From: CBDBEU01 sp965204565
Lineage (GTDB): Bacteria > Pseudomonadota > Alphaproteobacteria > Rhizobiales > TMED25
Assembly: GCA_965204565.1 (NCBI GenBank)
Contig: CBDBEU010000005.1
Coordinates: 1,612,001-1,676,000, forward strand
Direction: 5' to 3'
DNA: 64,000 nucleotides
Part shown: positions 7,793 to 17,191 of the stretch, piece after piece
Layout of the letters: every line of letters begins with the position of its first letter
Position numbering within the stretch: position 1 is the first letter of the stretch
Position numbers and translations under genes: made by a program
Notes under the pieces: model-generated
Database searches by the model: none
What the model saw: the letters and a program-made list of their open reading frames with translations, nothing else
Told to the model about the DNA's origin: nothing

Positions 7793-8773
7793 ATGAAGCT
7801 TCAGCAACTACGCTCCTTCGTCACTGCCTTCCAGGAACGCTCCTTCACGGCAGCGGCCAAGCGGCTTAACGCAACCCAGTCTGGCCTTTCCATGCAGGTC
7901 AAGGATCTCGAGACGTCGCTGGGTGTGCGCTTGTTCGAGCGCTCAACCAAAGGCGTCCGCCCCACGGTAGCCGGCGAAATGCTGTACGGTCATGCCAATA
8001 CCATCCTGCGCGAGATTTCAGAGGCTGGAAACGAGCTGGCAGCCTTGGCGGGCGAGGTGACGGGCACCGTAAATGCCGGCTTGATGCCAACCATCACCCG
8101 CGGCGCACTGGCGCCAGCAGTGATTGAGTTCACAGCGCAATATTCCCATGTCCGCTTGCGGCTCATTGAAGTCTATAGCACCACATTGACCGAAATGGTC
8201 GCATCTGAACAACTCGACTTCGCAATTGTGCCCCCGGTATCTGGCATGAGCGCAGTCAATACCCGTCCCCTCGCCCATGATCGTGAATTTCTCGTCACCG
8301 GTTCCAGTACAGACCGCGCTCATATGACACCGGTCCGGCTCAATGAAGTGCGTCCTCTGAGGTTGATCCTGCCGACGCCGGCAAATGCAAGGCGTGCCGG
8401 ACTTGACGCCTATATTTCCAGCATCGATACCGCACCTGACGCAATCCTCGAAATGGACGCGATGATGGGAACACTGGAGTTGATTGCCAATAGTGATTGG
8501 ATTGCGATCCTGCCCGCAACACTCTGCCATCCTGACCTGTCTGGCAATTCGCTCAAAATACACCCCTTGATCGAACCCGAACTCGGGGTTGATTATGCGC
8601 TGATTGAGCCTGCGACCCGCACACTGTCACCGGCAGCACAGCTCTTTGCCGCCGCCGTTGAGCGTCAGATCGCACGTATAGCAGCGGCCTGGGACGTGCG
8701 ACTTGAAGCGAGCAAAACAAGTAACGGCAATGACGCCGGCAAGCCACGGCGAAAAATGGAGGCGCAAGCATGA
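7793..8773 (+). CDS. LysR-type transcriptional regulator
   Basis: A 326-residue regulator with an N-terminal winged helix-turn-helix (about residues 1-60; QQLRSFVTAFQERSFTAAAKRLNATQSGLSMQV pattern) and a C-terminal substrate-binding domain (about 90-300). LysR proteins usually control a divergent gene and neighbouring catabolic genes in response to a pathway metabolite. Its position, divergent from the flavin reductase and translationally coupled (ATGA) to the following hydrolase, suggests it governs this catabolic locus. The last 25 residues are a charged tail beyond the usual family length. Confidence 0.9.
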   Translation: MKLQQLRSFVTAFQERSFTAAAKRLNATQSGLSMQVKDLETSLGVRLFERSTKGVRPTVAGEMLYGHANTILREISEAGNELAALAGEVTGTVNAGLMPTITRGALAPAVIEFTAQYSHVRLRLIEVYSTTLTEMVASEQLDFAIVPPVSGMSAVNTRPLAHDREFLVTGSSTDRAHMTPVRLNEVRPLRLILPTPANARRAGLDAYISSIDTAPDAILEMDAMMGTLELIANSDWIAILPATLCHPDLSGNSLKIHPLIEPELGVDYALIEPATRTLSPAAQLFAAAVERQIARIAAAWDVRLEASKTSNGNDAGKPRRKMEAQA

Positions 8774-9564
8774 GCGAAATGGTGGATGTTGGCAGGCACC
8801 GGCTAGCGGCAGAAATATCCGGGCGCACTGATGGCCCCTGGATTACTCTGTCCAACAGTCTTGGCACCACATACCGCATGTGGGACCCGCAAATGGCGCT
8901 GCTCGAATCGCATTTCAGTGTTCTGCGTTATGACACCCGCGGCCATGGCGAAAGTGACGTTCCGCCGGGGCCTTATGATTTTGCCGGGCTTGTCAGCGAC
9001 GTTATAGGCCTTCTCGACCATTTCGGCGTTGAACGCACCGACTTCATGGGGCTTTCGATTGGCGGCATGACTGCTCTTGGCCTCGCAATCGACCATTCCG
9101 ATCGGTTGAACCGGGCGATTTGTGCCGATGCACGCGCGGATGCACCGGCTGCCTATATCAAGACCTGGGATAACCGCGCAGACATGATGGACAAGGGCGG
9201 CGTTGCTTCCATCTGGCCTTCGACCCGTGAGCGCTGGCTGATCACAGCACCCGACGCTGTGGTAGAAAAGATGAAGGCTGAATATCTGGATATGCCGGTG
9301 GATGGATTGAAGGCCTGCGGCAAGGCACTACAAGGCCTCAATTATATGCCTCATCTGGGCCGCATCAGCACGCCGACGCTTTATATTGGAGGCGATAGTG
9401 ATTCAGGGGCGCCACCGGAAGTGATGCGGGCAATGGCCGATGTGACACCCGGCGCACGCTATCACGCCGTTGCCAACGCCGCCCATATTGCCAATGTCGA
9501 CAACCCGGACGACTACAACGCCGCAATCTCCAGTTTCCTGGGAATTAGGGTCCGGCCCCGATAA
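8770..9564 (+). CDS. Alpha/beta hydrolase, 3-oxoadipate enol-lactonase-like
   Basis: A 264-residue alpha/beta hydrolase. The nucleophile elbow is GLSIGG (S96), the acid is D209 or D211 in GGDSDSGAP, and the base is H239 in AAHIANVDNP. The oxyanion strand is SNSLGTTYRMWDPQM, as in PcaD-type enol-lactonases. PcaD hydrolyses 3-oxoadipate enol-lactone in protocatechuate catabolism; whether this is that enzyme or a related esterase is not certain, because no other beta-ketoadipate gene is present. Its ATG overlaps the LysR stop. Confidence 0.8.
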   Translation: MSEMVDVGRHRLAAEISGRTDGPWITLSNSLGTTYRMWDPQMALLESHFSVLRYDTRGHGESDVPPGPYDFAGLVSDVIGLLDHFGVERTDFMGLSIGGMTALGLAIDHSDRLNRAICADARADAPAAYIKTWDNRADMMDKGGVASIWPSTRERWLITAPDAVVEKMKAEYLDMPVDGLKACGKALQGLNYMPHLGRISTPTLYIGGDSDSGAPPEVMRAMADVTPGARYHAVANAAHIANVDNPDDYNAAISSFLGIRVRPR

Positions 9565-9689
9565 CCGTCTTCCCGATTTGATCTGAGGATGGTTCATTGC
9601 CTCCGATGAGAAGGTAACGAGATGTATGCCCGCATTCCCCAAGTGATCCGCTGTTTTTGCTGTTCTGATCGCAGTATTTTCGTTATAAA

Positions 9690-10985
9690 TCATTGAGTTG
9701 TCGGTTGCGAATGGCGGGTTTCATGGATCACCCGGAGGGTGCGGGGCCAAGCGGGGTGATCGGGTGGATTTCGACCGTCGTGTGCGGCTGGAGTTCCAGG
9801 GCACACAGCTCAGTTCGGATGGCGGCCTACTGGTGGTGCGGGAACTGGATGATGCTCTCGGTCTGTCCGATCCTGGGGCCGGTGCCTTGCGCGATAGCTG
9901 TTTGGGCAAGAACACCGTCCACCGGCTCGACGGCTTGTTTCGGCAGTCGGTCCATGGGCGGCGCGCCGGCTACGAGGATGTCAACGATGCGGACCGGCTC
10001 GCCCGTGATCCGGTCATGCGGCAGGTTGTGGGTGGGCGCGCCGTCGATGCACAGACGGCCCCCGCGTCGCAAATGGGGCGGTTCGAGACCGATACGCCGG
10101 CTTTGCCAGAGAACCGGGCGGCTCTGGCCGACCTGAACGGCTATTGGATCGACCGGTTCCACGATCGCAACGGGCTGAAGCACATCGTGCTGGACATGGA
10201 CAGTTCCGTCAGCCCGCCCCATGGTGATCGGGAAGGGGCCGCCTGGAACGGCCATTTCGACTGCATCTGCTACCACCCGCTTTTCCTGTTCAACCGGTTC
10301 GGCATGTTGGAACGCTGCGCCCTGCGCAACGGCAACGTCCACAGCGCCGATGGCCGGCAGGATGTTCCGGACCCGGTGATCGCCCGGTATGCCAAGCGCA
10401 ATCTCATGCGGTTTTTCCGCGCCGCCGCCGCCCTTGCAATTCCCGGGATATACGAACGGCTCGAAGATGTGGGCTCCTTCCATGCCGTTCGGCTGCCCGC
10501 CGATGCTGTCCTGCACGAGAAGATCGCGCATCGGCCAACCCGGCCCGTAGGCCGCCCCTCGCAGACCAGGGTGAAGCGTTTCTACCAAGACTTCCAATAT
10601 CAGGCCGCCTCCCGGGACACCCCCGCCGGGTGGTCGCCAGGATCGAACGGCACCCGGGTGAGTTGTTCCCCCGCATGGCTTCATCGTGACCAACCTGCCG
10701 ATGGAGCCTGACCGGGTGGTACGGTTCTACAACCGGCGCGGTACCGCCGAGCAGCACATCAGGGAGGGCAAACATGCCTTCCGCCGGACGCGTCTGTCAT
10801 GCAAACGGTTCCGGGACAACGAGGTCCGGCTGCAGCTGCATGCGCCGGCCTGCAACCTGGCCACGTTCCTGCGCTGCATCGAACGACCCAAGGCGATGGC
10901 AGACCGGCCTCCGGCTCAAGCTGATCAAGATCGGCGCACGCGCCATCACATTCCAGCCGGCCGAGATGGCGGTCAACCGGCGTGC
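9690..10985 (+). pseudogene. IS1380-family transposase, decayed copy A
   Basis: From the FDRRVRLEFQGTQLSSDGG start region through GYEDVNDADRLARDPVMRQV, IVLDMDSSVSP (catalytic Asp), WNGHFDCICYHPLFLFN, GNVHSADG and the C-terminal RRGTAEQHIREGK (catalytic Glu region) this is an IS1380-type transposase. The reading frame is lost around 10615 and again around 10905, and the C-terminus fuses at about 10980 into IS3 material. Copy B at 15405-15950 has the same first frameshift, so the copy was already broken when it spread or was duplicated. Confidence 0.8.
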
Positions 10986-11049
10986 GCGTAACATTGAAAT
11001 CGGACGAAAGCGGCCCGATCCGCCCGGTTCCGGGCGCTTTTCCGACCAC

Positions 11050-11436
11050 CGGCCAACTTTGAGGCAAAAAAAGCTTGATCAACTGGCCGTAAAGCGGCAG
11101 GCCACTTGGGAAATGTCGGCTGGAGAACTGGCTGAATGGCTTGATGACAGGGATATGGATCATGTTCGCGGGGCTCCCTACCATCCGCAAACACAGGGCA
11201 AGATTGAGCGATGGTATCAGACCTTGAAGAACCGCATCCTACCGGGTGACCTCAAGGGCTGGATCGGACGCTTCATCGATCAATACAATAACCATCGATA
11301 TCACGAGAGTCTGCAAAACCTGACTCCCGCTGATGTATACTTCGGACAAGAACATTCAATCTTACAGCAACGAGAAAGGATCAAACACAACACAATCAAC
11401 CAACGGTGCTTGCAGCACCGCAAATGTGCCGCATAA
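11050..11436 (+). pseudogene. IS3-family OrfB transposase fragment
   Basis: The C-terminal part of an IS3-family integrase-core transposase: MDHVRGAPYHPQTQGKIERW with the catalytic Glu, then KNRILPGDL, DQYNNHRYHESL and LTPADVYFG. The first two thirds, with both catalytic Asp residues, are missing. It joins copy A of IS1380 upstream and an internally deleted IS5 element downstream, so three families are stacked within 2.2 kb. Confidence 0.75.
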
Positions 11437-11452
11437 GATAAACAAGCAGCTG

Positions 11453-11930
11453 GACACCCTGCAGACCCCTGTCTGCTGCTTGGAATCGGGTGACGAGAGC
11501 GCATTTACGGCCGCGATGCGTGTTGGCCCTTTGCCTGGGTTGTGGTTCGGGATTCGGTTTCGCCGGGGCCGGGCTATGCCACGGCGCCTTTGCGCTCCCG
11601 GAACAGGAGCCGTTTCATGTTGACTGCGATGTTGGCCATGCCGATCCTGGCCCTCGCCCGGTCGAAGCCGATGGTGCGGAGGAAGAGCCCATTCGTGCCT
11701 TCATCCCGGCGAAGGGATGTTCGATCGCGGATCGGACCTTCGACCGTGCGCCGTCATCGAGGCTGAGGAAACGGCCAAAGCTGCGCCGGTCCATGATTTG
11801 GAACGCCGCCTGCGCATCCGACAGACCGTAGAGCGCCTGGATCACCAGCACCTTGAACATGAGGACCGGGTCCATCGGTGGGCACCCGCCCTGCCTGCCA
11901 TCGGAATGATCAAGCGTCGCATCCAAATTT
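11453..11930 (-). mobile_element. Internally deleted IS5-family element
   Basis: On the minus strand the transposase N-terminus (QGGCPPMDPVLMFKVLVIQA and IMDRRSFGRFLSLDDG) is joined directly to the C-terminal block (ARSKVRSAIEHPFAGMKARM), so about two thirds of the gene is deleted in frame. The segment ends at 11453 in the same terminus (ggacaccctgcagacccctg) seen at 1080 and 33648. Both outer parts being kept makes it a MITE-like, non-autonomous derivative that could be moved by a full-length relative. Confidence 0.7.
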
Positions 11931-12183
11931 ATCTGATGACGGACACCATTATCTGCAACAGATTCGAAAGACGCATTTTTAAGTTCTCGGCTTAATAATT
12001 GATTGGTATGATGACATTTTATAATACGTCCTTAGTATGATTTCAGAAATTAAGGTCCCATAGATGAATACACTTTTCAACAGATCTGGCACCCATGGTC
12101 GTTAAATTGATTACATCTAGGATGCAATTTCACGCGGTAATCTGTCGTGTAACGGTCATTATACATCAAAATACAATAATCTG
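11931..12183. other. AT-rich junction, no gene seen
   Basis: Marks the start of the AT-rich foreign segment that continues to about 15360. Several short inverted AT stretches are present but no coding sequence with recognisable similarity. The missing N-terminus of the aminotransferase pseudogene would be expected here and is not recognisable. Confidence 0.4.
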
Positions 12184-12813
12184 ATGAGAATGTATACAGG
12201 TTCTACGGAATACGTGATTACGCATAGATGTACGTCAGCATTGGAGATGGCTGCTATCCTGCTTGATATTGAAGCAGGTGATTCTTCCATTATTCACATT
12301 CCCTTCAACATCCAATGCTGTTGTCCTTCGTGGATCTACACCGGTGTTTTGCGACATCTGCAGGAAAACTTTGAATATAGACCCGGAAAAAAAATAGAAG
12401 AGGCCGTTACGCCTCATACCAAGGCTATCTTTGTTGTTCATTATGCCGGCATAATATGTGATATGGAGCGCAAGCATTACTCTCGAGGCGTGCCGGCAGA
12501 TTTGGGGCGACGGCCGCTTTCTCATTATTCCGACTTTAGTGAGTTATTCATACAGAACATGAAGAAACTTAGAATCACGACGCCGTTCCATTATGTGCCA
12601 TTACATTCATCTCCCGCATGGATTCGATATGGCAGAGTATCTGGAAACATGGATGTGACAAACGACATTTCAGTTCGCCTTGTCAGGCTGCCTATGTTTG
12701 CCGGAGTGGAAGCCGAACAGGACCAAGTTATTGCGTCGATTCTAGAAACGTTAGATGTGATATTTTTTGATAATCAAATATCTTTTGATTTTCGTGCCGA
12801 GGCGCCTGTATAA
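12184..12813 (+). pseudogene. wecE: Decayed WecE/ArnB-type sugar aminotransferase
   Basis: The open frame of 209 residues keeps islands of a DegT/DnrJ/EryC1/StrS PLP-dependent sugar aminotransferase: ITHRCTSALEMAAILLDIEAGD (residues 13-34), EEAVTPHTKAIFVVHYAGIICDME, and the C-terminal HYVPLHSSPAWIRYGRVSG and SVRLVRLPMF blocks. Full proteins are about 370-390 residues; the centre with the PLP-binding Lys and the N-terminus are gone, and several conserved positions are changed. It cannot be active. WecE makes dTDP-4-amino-4,6-dideoxygalactose and ArnB the 4-amino-arabinose precursor; the next genes are ArnC- and ArnE-like, so the cassette once carried an amino-sugar step. Confidence 0.75.
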
Positions 12814-12863
12814 ACATATCAAAGTCTAACCTGGATAATGAACAAAAATGAAGGTAAGCTATT

Positions 12864-13859
12864 ATGCAAAAGAAACCTGTGACCAAACATCAAAACAAAT
12901 CAGTAAAAAGCCTAGGCGATATATTTTACTCTGTTGTCATTCCTGTCTATAGATCGGAAAAGATCATAGGTAAAACCATCGATCGGACCATATCCTTTTT
13001 CGAAAATCAAGATGGAGGAAGCGGTTGGTCATTCGAAATTATTCTTGTAAACGACTGTTCTCCGGATAAATCATGGGAGATTATTGAGAAATATGCCCTG
13101 ACAGATAATCGAATCATTGCTGTGAATCTGGGTAAAAAATATGGTCAACACACAGCTAATATTGTTGGATTTGAATATGCACGTGGCGACTGTGTTATAA
13201 CTATGGATGATGACCTTCAGAATCCCCCGGAGGAAATCATAAAATTAGCAGAAAAATATTTAGAAGGGTATGACTTTGTCGTTGCGACTTTTGTAAAATC
13301 AAAACATTCACTTTACAGACGCGCTGCAAGTTTACTGATGCAAATTGTAAACAGGACTATCTTTCCGGCTCCACCAGGTTTTAAACATACGAATTTTCGG
13401 TTAATAGACAAGGAAGTTGTTGAGAGGATAATCCAATATCGCAATCACTATCCGTACACATCCGGGGCAGCGATGATGTTCTCGTCGAAGCAAAAAAATG
13501 TCGAGGTCAATCACGACAAAAGGTTTGCGGGGCAATCCACTTATAATATTAAAAGCCTTCTGGGACTCTATTGGGATATAGTTTTCAACTATTCTTTGAT
13601 TCCTGTTAATATTTTTATTTATTTTGGATTTGCGATATCGTTTTTTTACGTTTGTATTTCCAGCGTTGTTTTAATAAATTCTTTTGTGCATGGGACGTCA
13701 GTTGCAGTGTGGACATCTCTTGTGTTGTTAATCAGTATACCAAATGTATTATTGTTTATATCACTTTCTATAATAAGTAAATATTTGGGGGTTATATTGC
13801 AACAAATTAGGATGGATAGGCATTTTTTTGTCCGTGACGTTGTCGGCGTAAATAAATGA
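12864..13859 (+). CDS. Family 2 polyprenyl-phosphate glycosyltransferase (ArnC/DPM1-like)
   Basis: A 331-residue membrane glycosyltransferase. The GT-A domain has VVIPVYRSE (24-32), LVNDCSPDKSW (61-71) and the metal-binding DDD at 115-117 (ITMDDDLQNPPE), with KRFAGQSTYN near 225. Two hydrophobic segments (about 238-262 and 270-300) end it, as in ArnC, GtrB and DPM1-like enzymes that load a sugar onto undecaprenyl phosphate on the cytoplasmic face. Codon use is AT-rich, unlike the surrounding chromosome. Its stop overlaps the ATG of the sulfotransferase (ATGA), so the two are translationally coupled. Confidence 0.88.
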   Translation: MQKKPVTKHQNKSVKSLGDIFYSVVIPVYRSEKIIGKTIDRTISFFENQDGGSGWSFEIILVNDCSPDKSWEIIEKYALTDNRIIAVNLGKKYGQHTANIVGFEYARGDCVITMDDDLQNPPEEIIKLAEKYLEGYDFVVATFVKSKHSLYRRAASLLMQIVNRTIFPAPPGFKHTNFRLIDKEVVERIIQYRNHYPYTSGAAMMFSSKQKNVEVNHDKRFAGQSTYNIKSLLGLYWDIVFNYSLIPVNIFIYFGFAISFFYVCISSVVLINSFVHGTSVAVWTSLVLLISIPNVLLFISLSIISKYLGVILQQIRMDRHFFVRDVVGVNK

Positions 13860-14620
13860 GACGATTTAAACATTTTTTTGTATGCGGAGCCCAGCGATCC
13901 GCATCAACTTATTTGTCACGATGTCTGGATTCTCACATTTCGATAGAAATGGCAAAGCCGATAATACCTGAGCCAAAGGTTTTTCTCGAAAGAAAATCGG
14001 AGACACTTAATCCAGAATCATATAGAAATAAATGGTATAAGAATTTATCTCATGAAACTGAATGGTTGGGGGAAAAAAGCGTTTCATATATTGAGTATCC
14101 AAAAGTCCCGGAGCGCATATTAAAGGTTTTTACGAGGCCAAGGTTCATTTTTGTGCTCAGAGATCCCGTTGAACGGGCAATATCAAACTATCACTTCTCA
14201 AGAATGCATGGCTTCGAGGATGCCGAAATTAACTCAGCACTCATTCGTGAGATACAACAACCGGATAGTTTTAGGATTGCTGGGCATACGTCTATATCTG
14301 TTTTTCCAAGAGCTTATCTCGCCAGAGGGTGTTATATAGATCATTTGCAACACTATTTCAATCTTATTCCCGGAGAGGATATATTGTTGCTGGAGAGCAA
14401 AAAATTTACATCAAGTATTGACGAAAAGAAAAGACTCTTTGAATTTTTGGGTCTTAAATTGCCCAGCGATAATTTCCATAATATTCCTGTTAATGAAAGC
14501 GTTAAAGATCCAGATCAAAAAGTAAATTCTGATACAATTTTGTCTCTTGGAAAATTTTTCGAAATTCCGAATCTTTTACTTGAAGAGAATTATGGTTTCG
14601 ATACGTCAGGCTGGATATAA
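13856..14620 (+). CDS. PAPS-dependent sulfotransferase
   Basis: A 254-residue sulfotransferase-domain protein. The 5'-phosphosulfate loop GAQRSASTYL (11-20) and the 3'-phosphate motif VLRDPVERAISNYHF (100-114) are both intact. Such enzymes transfer sulfate from PAPS to hydroxyls of glycans, lipids or Nod factors. Placed between an ArnC-like transferase and two EmrE-like flippase candidates, it most likely sulfates a lipid-linked sugar or the final surface glycan; the acceptor is an inference. AT-rich like its neighbours. No PAPS-synthesis genes are in the window. Confidence 0.88.
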   Translation: MRRFKHFFVCGAQRSASTYLSRCLDSHISIEMAKPIIPEPKVFLERKSETLNPESYRNKWYKNLSHETEWLGEKSVSYIEYPKVPERILKVFTRPRFIFVLRDPVERAISNYHFSRMHGFEDAEINSALIREIQQPDSFRIAGHTSISVFPRAYLARGCYIDHLQHYFNLIPGEDILLLESKKFTSSIDEKKRLFEFLGLKLPSDNFHNIPVNESVKDPDQKVNSDTILSLGKFFEIPNLLLEENYGFDTSGWI

Positions 14621-15014
14621 GACGGTGAAGCCCTTTTTTAGCACGTTTGCTGTTTTAGGTGTGGTCCTGCTTAATCTTTGTGGTGCCGTTCTGATGGACT
14701 GGACAGCAGGTAACGTAAGCATTCTGTCACTTGGATTTGTTACAGTGTTAATTATAGTAATTTTTCTGAATATATTGCGTTTCATTCTCTGGAGGTTCGT
14801 CCATAAAATTGTCGATTTATCAAGGTCCTTTGTTCTTACATCTCTTTTTTTTCCGCTTGTGGCGCTAATCGCTTTCCTTCAGGGCGAAATGATTTCCCTT
14901 CTGCAATGGTTTGGTGTTCTTATTATATGTTTTGGGGTTTTCTGGATCTCAGCCTTTACGCACAATACCAACGGAATCATGAATGAAAGCTCTGTTCAGA
15001 AAGGTAGTGGTTAA
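14592..15014 (+). CDS. Small multi-pass membrane protein, EmrE/ArnE-like
   Basis: About 140 residues with four hydrophobic segments (roughly 10-30, 40-65, 80-100 and 105-125). Size and hydrophobic pattern fit small DMT-superfamily proteins such as ArnE/ArnF, which act as a pair to flip undecaprenyl-phosphate-linked amino-arabinose. The start at 14592 (MVSIRQAG) is chosen over an upstream ATG at 14547 because it overlaps the sulfotransferase by only 29 bases and a GAAGAG lies before it. Sequence similarity to ArnE is weak by eye, so the assignment rests on layout and topology. Confidence 0.6.
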   Translation: MVSIRQAGYKTVKPFFSTFAVLGVVLLNLCGAVLMDWTAGNVSILSLGFVTVLIIVIFLNILRFILWRFVHKIVDLSRSFVLTSLFFPLVALIAFLQGEMISLLQWFGVLIICFGVFWISAFTHNTNGIMNESSVQKGSG

Positions 15015-15343
15015 TGCCCTTTGATATTTCTCCCGAAATTTCAGTAACAGCTGCTGTTTTTACAATAATCTTTATAACAATAAGTCATATATTATTTAAG
15101 AAATATGTAATAGCACAAAATTTGATTTTTCTGGCCATTACGCTCTTTTTGTTCTTGTGGATTCCGTTTTTTAATTATTTGGCGTTACAAAATTTATCTA
15201 TTGATCAGTTGTATATTTGTACTGCATTCGTTCCGGTCCTGACTGTCCTTTCAGGAAAAATATTCTTTAGGGAACATGTTAAACAGAACCATGCAATCGG
15301 AATTGCATTGACAATGATTGGAACGTTTCTTTACTTGGCGTGA
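15014..15343 (+). CDS. Small EmrE/ArnF-like membrane protein
   Basis: A 109-residue protein with four hydrophobic segments and the DMT-type ending in which a polar FFREHVKQNHAIGIALTMIGTFL stretch leads into the last helix; EmrE-like proteins end with a comparable GxxLIxxGv helix. The TAATG overlap with the preceding gene indicates coupled translation. With the preceding gene it forms a likely two-subunit flippase, parallel to ArnE plus ArnF. Last gene of the AT-rich cassette. Confidence 0.68.
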   Translation: MPFDISPEISVTAAVFTIIFITISHILFKKYVIAQNLIFLAITLFLFLWIPFFNYLALQNLSIDQLYICTAFVPVLTVLSGKIFFREHVKQNHAIGIALTMIGTFLYLA

Positions 15344-15404
15344 ATTACCAACCTCAGAATTCATTAAATGTGATGTATGATTTCTTTTGATTTTCCGATT
15401 TTCA

Positions 15405-15957
15405 GCGCTCCGTTCGCCCGGTTCGAGACCGCCCTGCAGACCCCTGTCTGCTGCCTGGAACGGCCATTTCGACTGCATTCTGCTACCACCTGCTTTTCCT
15501 GTTCAACCGGTTCGGCATGTTGGAACGCTGCGCCCTGCGCAACGGCAACGTCCACAGCGCCGATGGCCGGCAGGATGTTCCGGACCCGGTGATCGCCCGG
15601 TATGCCAAGCGCAATCTCATGCGGTTTTTCCGCGCCGCCGCCGCCCTTGCAATTCCCGGGATATACGAACGGCTCGAAGATGTGGGCTCCGCCGTCCTGC
15701 GCGAGAAGATCGCGCATCGGCCAACCCGGCCCGTAGGCCGCCCCTCGCAGATCAGGGTGAAGCGTTTCTACCAAGACTTCCAATATCAGGCCGCCTCCCG
15801 GGACACCCCCGCCGGGTGGTCGCCAGGATCGAACGGCACCCGGGTGAGTTGTTCCCCCGCATGGCTTCATCGTGACCAACCTGCCGATGGAGCCTGACCG
15901 GGTGGTACGGTTCTACAACCGGCGTGGTACCGCCGAGCAGCACATCAAGGAATGGCG
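15405..15957 (+). pseudogene. IS1380-family transposase, decayed copy B
   Basis: Nearly identical to 10240-10760 of copy A, including the frameshift before the RVSCSPAWLHRDQP reading. It lacks about 30 bases present in copy A after GLEDVGS. Its 5' part is deleted and replaced by a 22-base piece of an IS5 terminus at about 15433-15456. It breaks off in the RRGTAEQHIKE segment, where a chemoreceptor fragment begins. Confidence 0.8.
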
Positions 15958-15959
15958 GC

Positions 15960-16530
15960 ATCGATCACCGAGATCAACAGCCAGACGACACAAGCAGGCC
16001 GTCGACGGCGTCGATACGACGAGCGAGAAGATTCAGACCCTGGCTGAATCGGCGACCAGGATCGGCGAAGTCGTCAAGATGATCTCCGAGATTGCAGAAC
16101 AGACCAATCTTCTGGCGCTGAATGCAACGATTGAATCGGCGCGCCCCGGTGAGGCCGGCAAGGGCTTTGCCGTGGTGGCTGTCGAGATCAAGGGGCTTGC
16201 CACCCAAACCAGCAAGGCGACCGAGAACATCAATCAGCAGATCGGAGAGGTACAGGCCGCAACCGGATCCGCAGTGGACTCAATCGGAGATCAGCCAGAT
16301 CATCAAGACCGTCGATGAGGTCTCCGCCAGCATCGCCGCAGCCATCGAGCAGCAGAATGCAACCACTAAGGAAATCTCGCGCAACGTTCAAGAAGCGGCC
16401 AGCGCAACACAGGAAACCGGAGCTGCATCGACGCAGGTGACAACGGCGGCCGATGAGCTGTCACGCCAAGCGGAGATGCTGAAGGGCGAGGTCTCCAAAT
16501 TCATGAATGAGGTGCGCGCGGCCTCATTTC
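15960..16530 (+). pseudogene. Methyl-accepting chemotaxis protein, signalling-domain fragment
   Basis: Encodes the cytoplasmic hairpin of a chemoreceptor: EIAEQTNLLALNATIESARPG followed by GKGFAVVAVEIKGLATQTSKAT, the most conserved part that contacts CheA and CheW. The frame shifts near 16285, after which QIIKTVDEVSASIAAAIEQQ and the closing FMNEVRAA tail of the family are readable. The sensory and membrane domains are missing, removed at the IS1380 junction. Inactive. Confidence 0.8.
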
Positions 16531-16582
16531 AGGCCCGGCGCACGCTGTCAGATCCACATCGGAATTTCCGGCGGAATTTCCG

Positions 16583-17191
16583 TCAACCGTCGGGCCGGGT
16601 CTGTTCGAACGCCGGCACCGCGGTGGCGAATGCATCCAGCCAGTCAATCAGGACGGGATTTCCTGCCCGCCAGTCGATCTGCTTGCGAAAATCGAGGTAG
16701 CCAAGGGCGCAGGCCACACCGATAGCGCCGACGGTGACCGGCTCGATCGATGGCGGCGCTGCGGCGAGAGCTGCCAGTCCACGTTCGATCTTGCCGCGTT
16801 GATAGTCGATCCACGGTGCATAGGGTTCCAGATCAGGCCGGTATCTGCCCTCATAGACGATGAGAATGCCGGCATCGAGGATACCGTCGGCGAGAGTTGC
16901 AAGAGTGAGCGCTTCAAACCGCGCATCGGTTTCGTTTGGGATCAGACGCCCGCCGCCTGCGATTTTATCAAGATACTCAATGATCACGCGGCTGTCGTAT
17001 AGCACGCGGCCGTCATTGAGGATCAGCGCCGGGATTTTACCGAGCGGGTTCTGGCCGCGGATCGAATCGTCTGGGTTCATGGTGTCGGCGGCCTTGATGG
17101 TGATCTCATCGTTCAGCCCGAGCACTGCGGTGGCAATCCGGACCTTGCGCCCGAATGGCGACGGCCCGACAGAACGAAGAATCATAACCAT
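16583..17191 (-). CDS. Glutathione S-transferase family protein
   Basis: A 202-residue GST. The thioredoxin-like N-terminal domain carries SPFGRKVRIA (Ser in place of a catalytic Tyr/Cys region), NPLGKIPALILNDGRVLYDSRVIIEYL with the cis-Pro and the SR pair that binds the glutathione gamma-glutamyl group, followed by an alpha-helical C-terminal domain. The ATG at 17191 is preferred because GGGAGG sits directly upstream and because the open frame above it shows no similarity. Substrate unknown. Confidence 0.85.
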   Translation of the reverse strand: MVMILRSVGPSPFGRKVRIATAVLGLNDEITIKAADTMNPDDSIRGQNPLGKIPALILNDGRVLYDSRVIIEYLDKIAGGGRLIPNETDARFEALTLATLADGILDAGILIVYEGRYRPDLEPYAPWIDYQRGKIERGLAALAAAPPSIEPVTVGAIGVACALGYLDFRKQIDWRAGNPVLIDWLDAFATAVPAFEQTRPDG

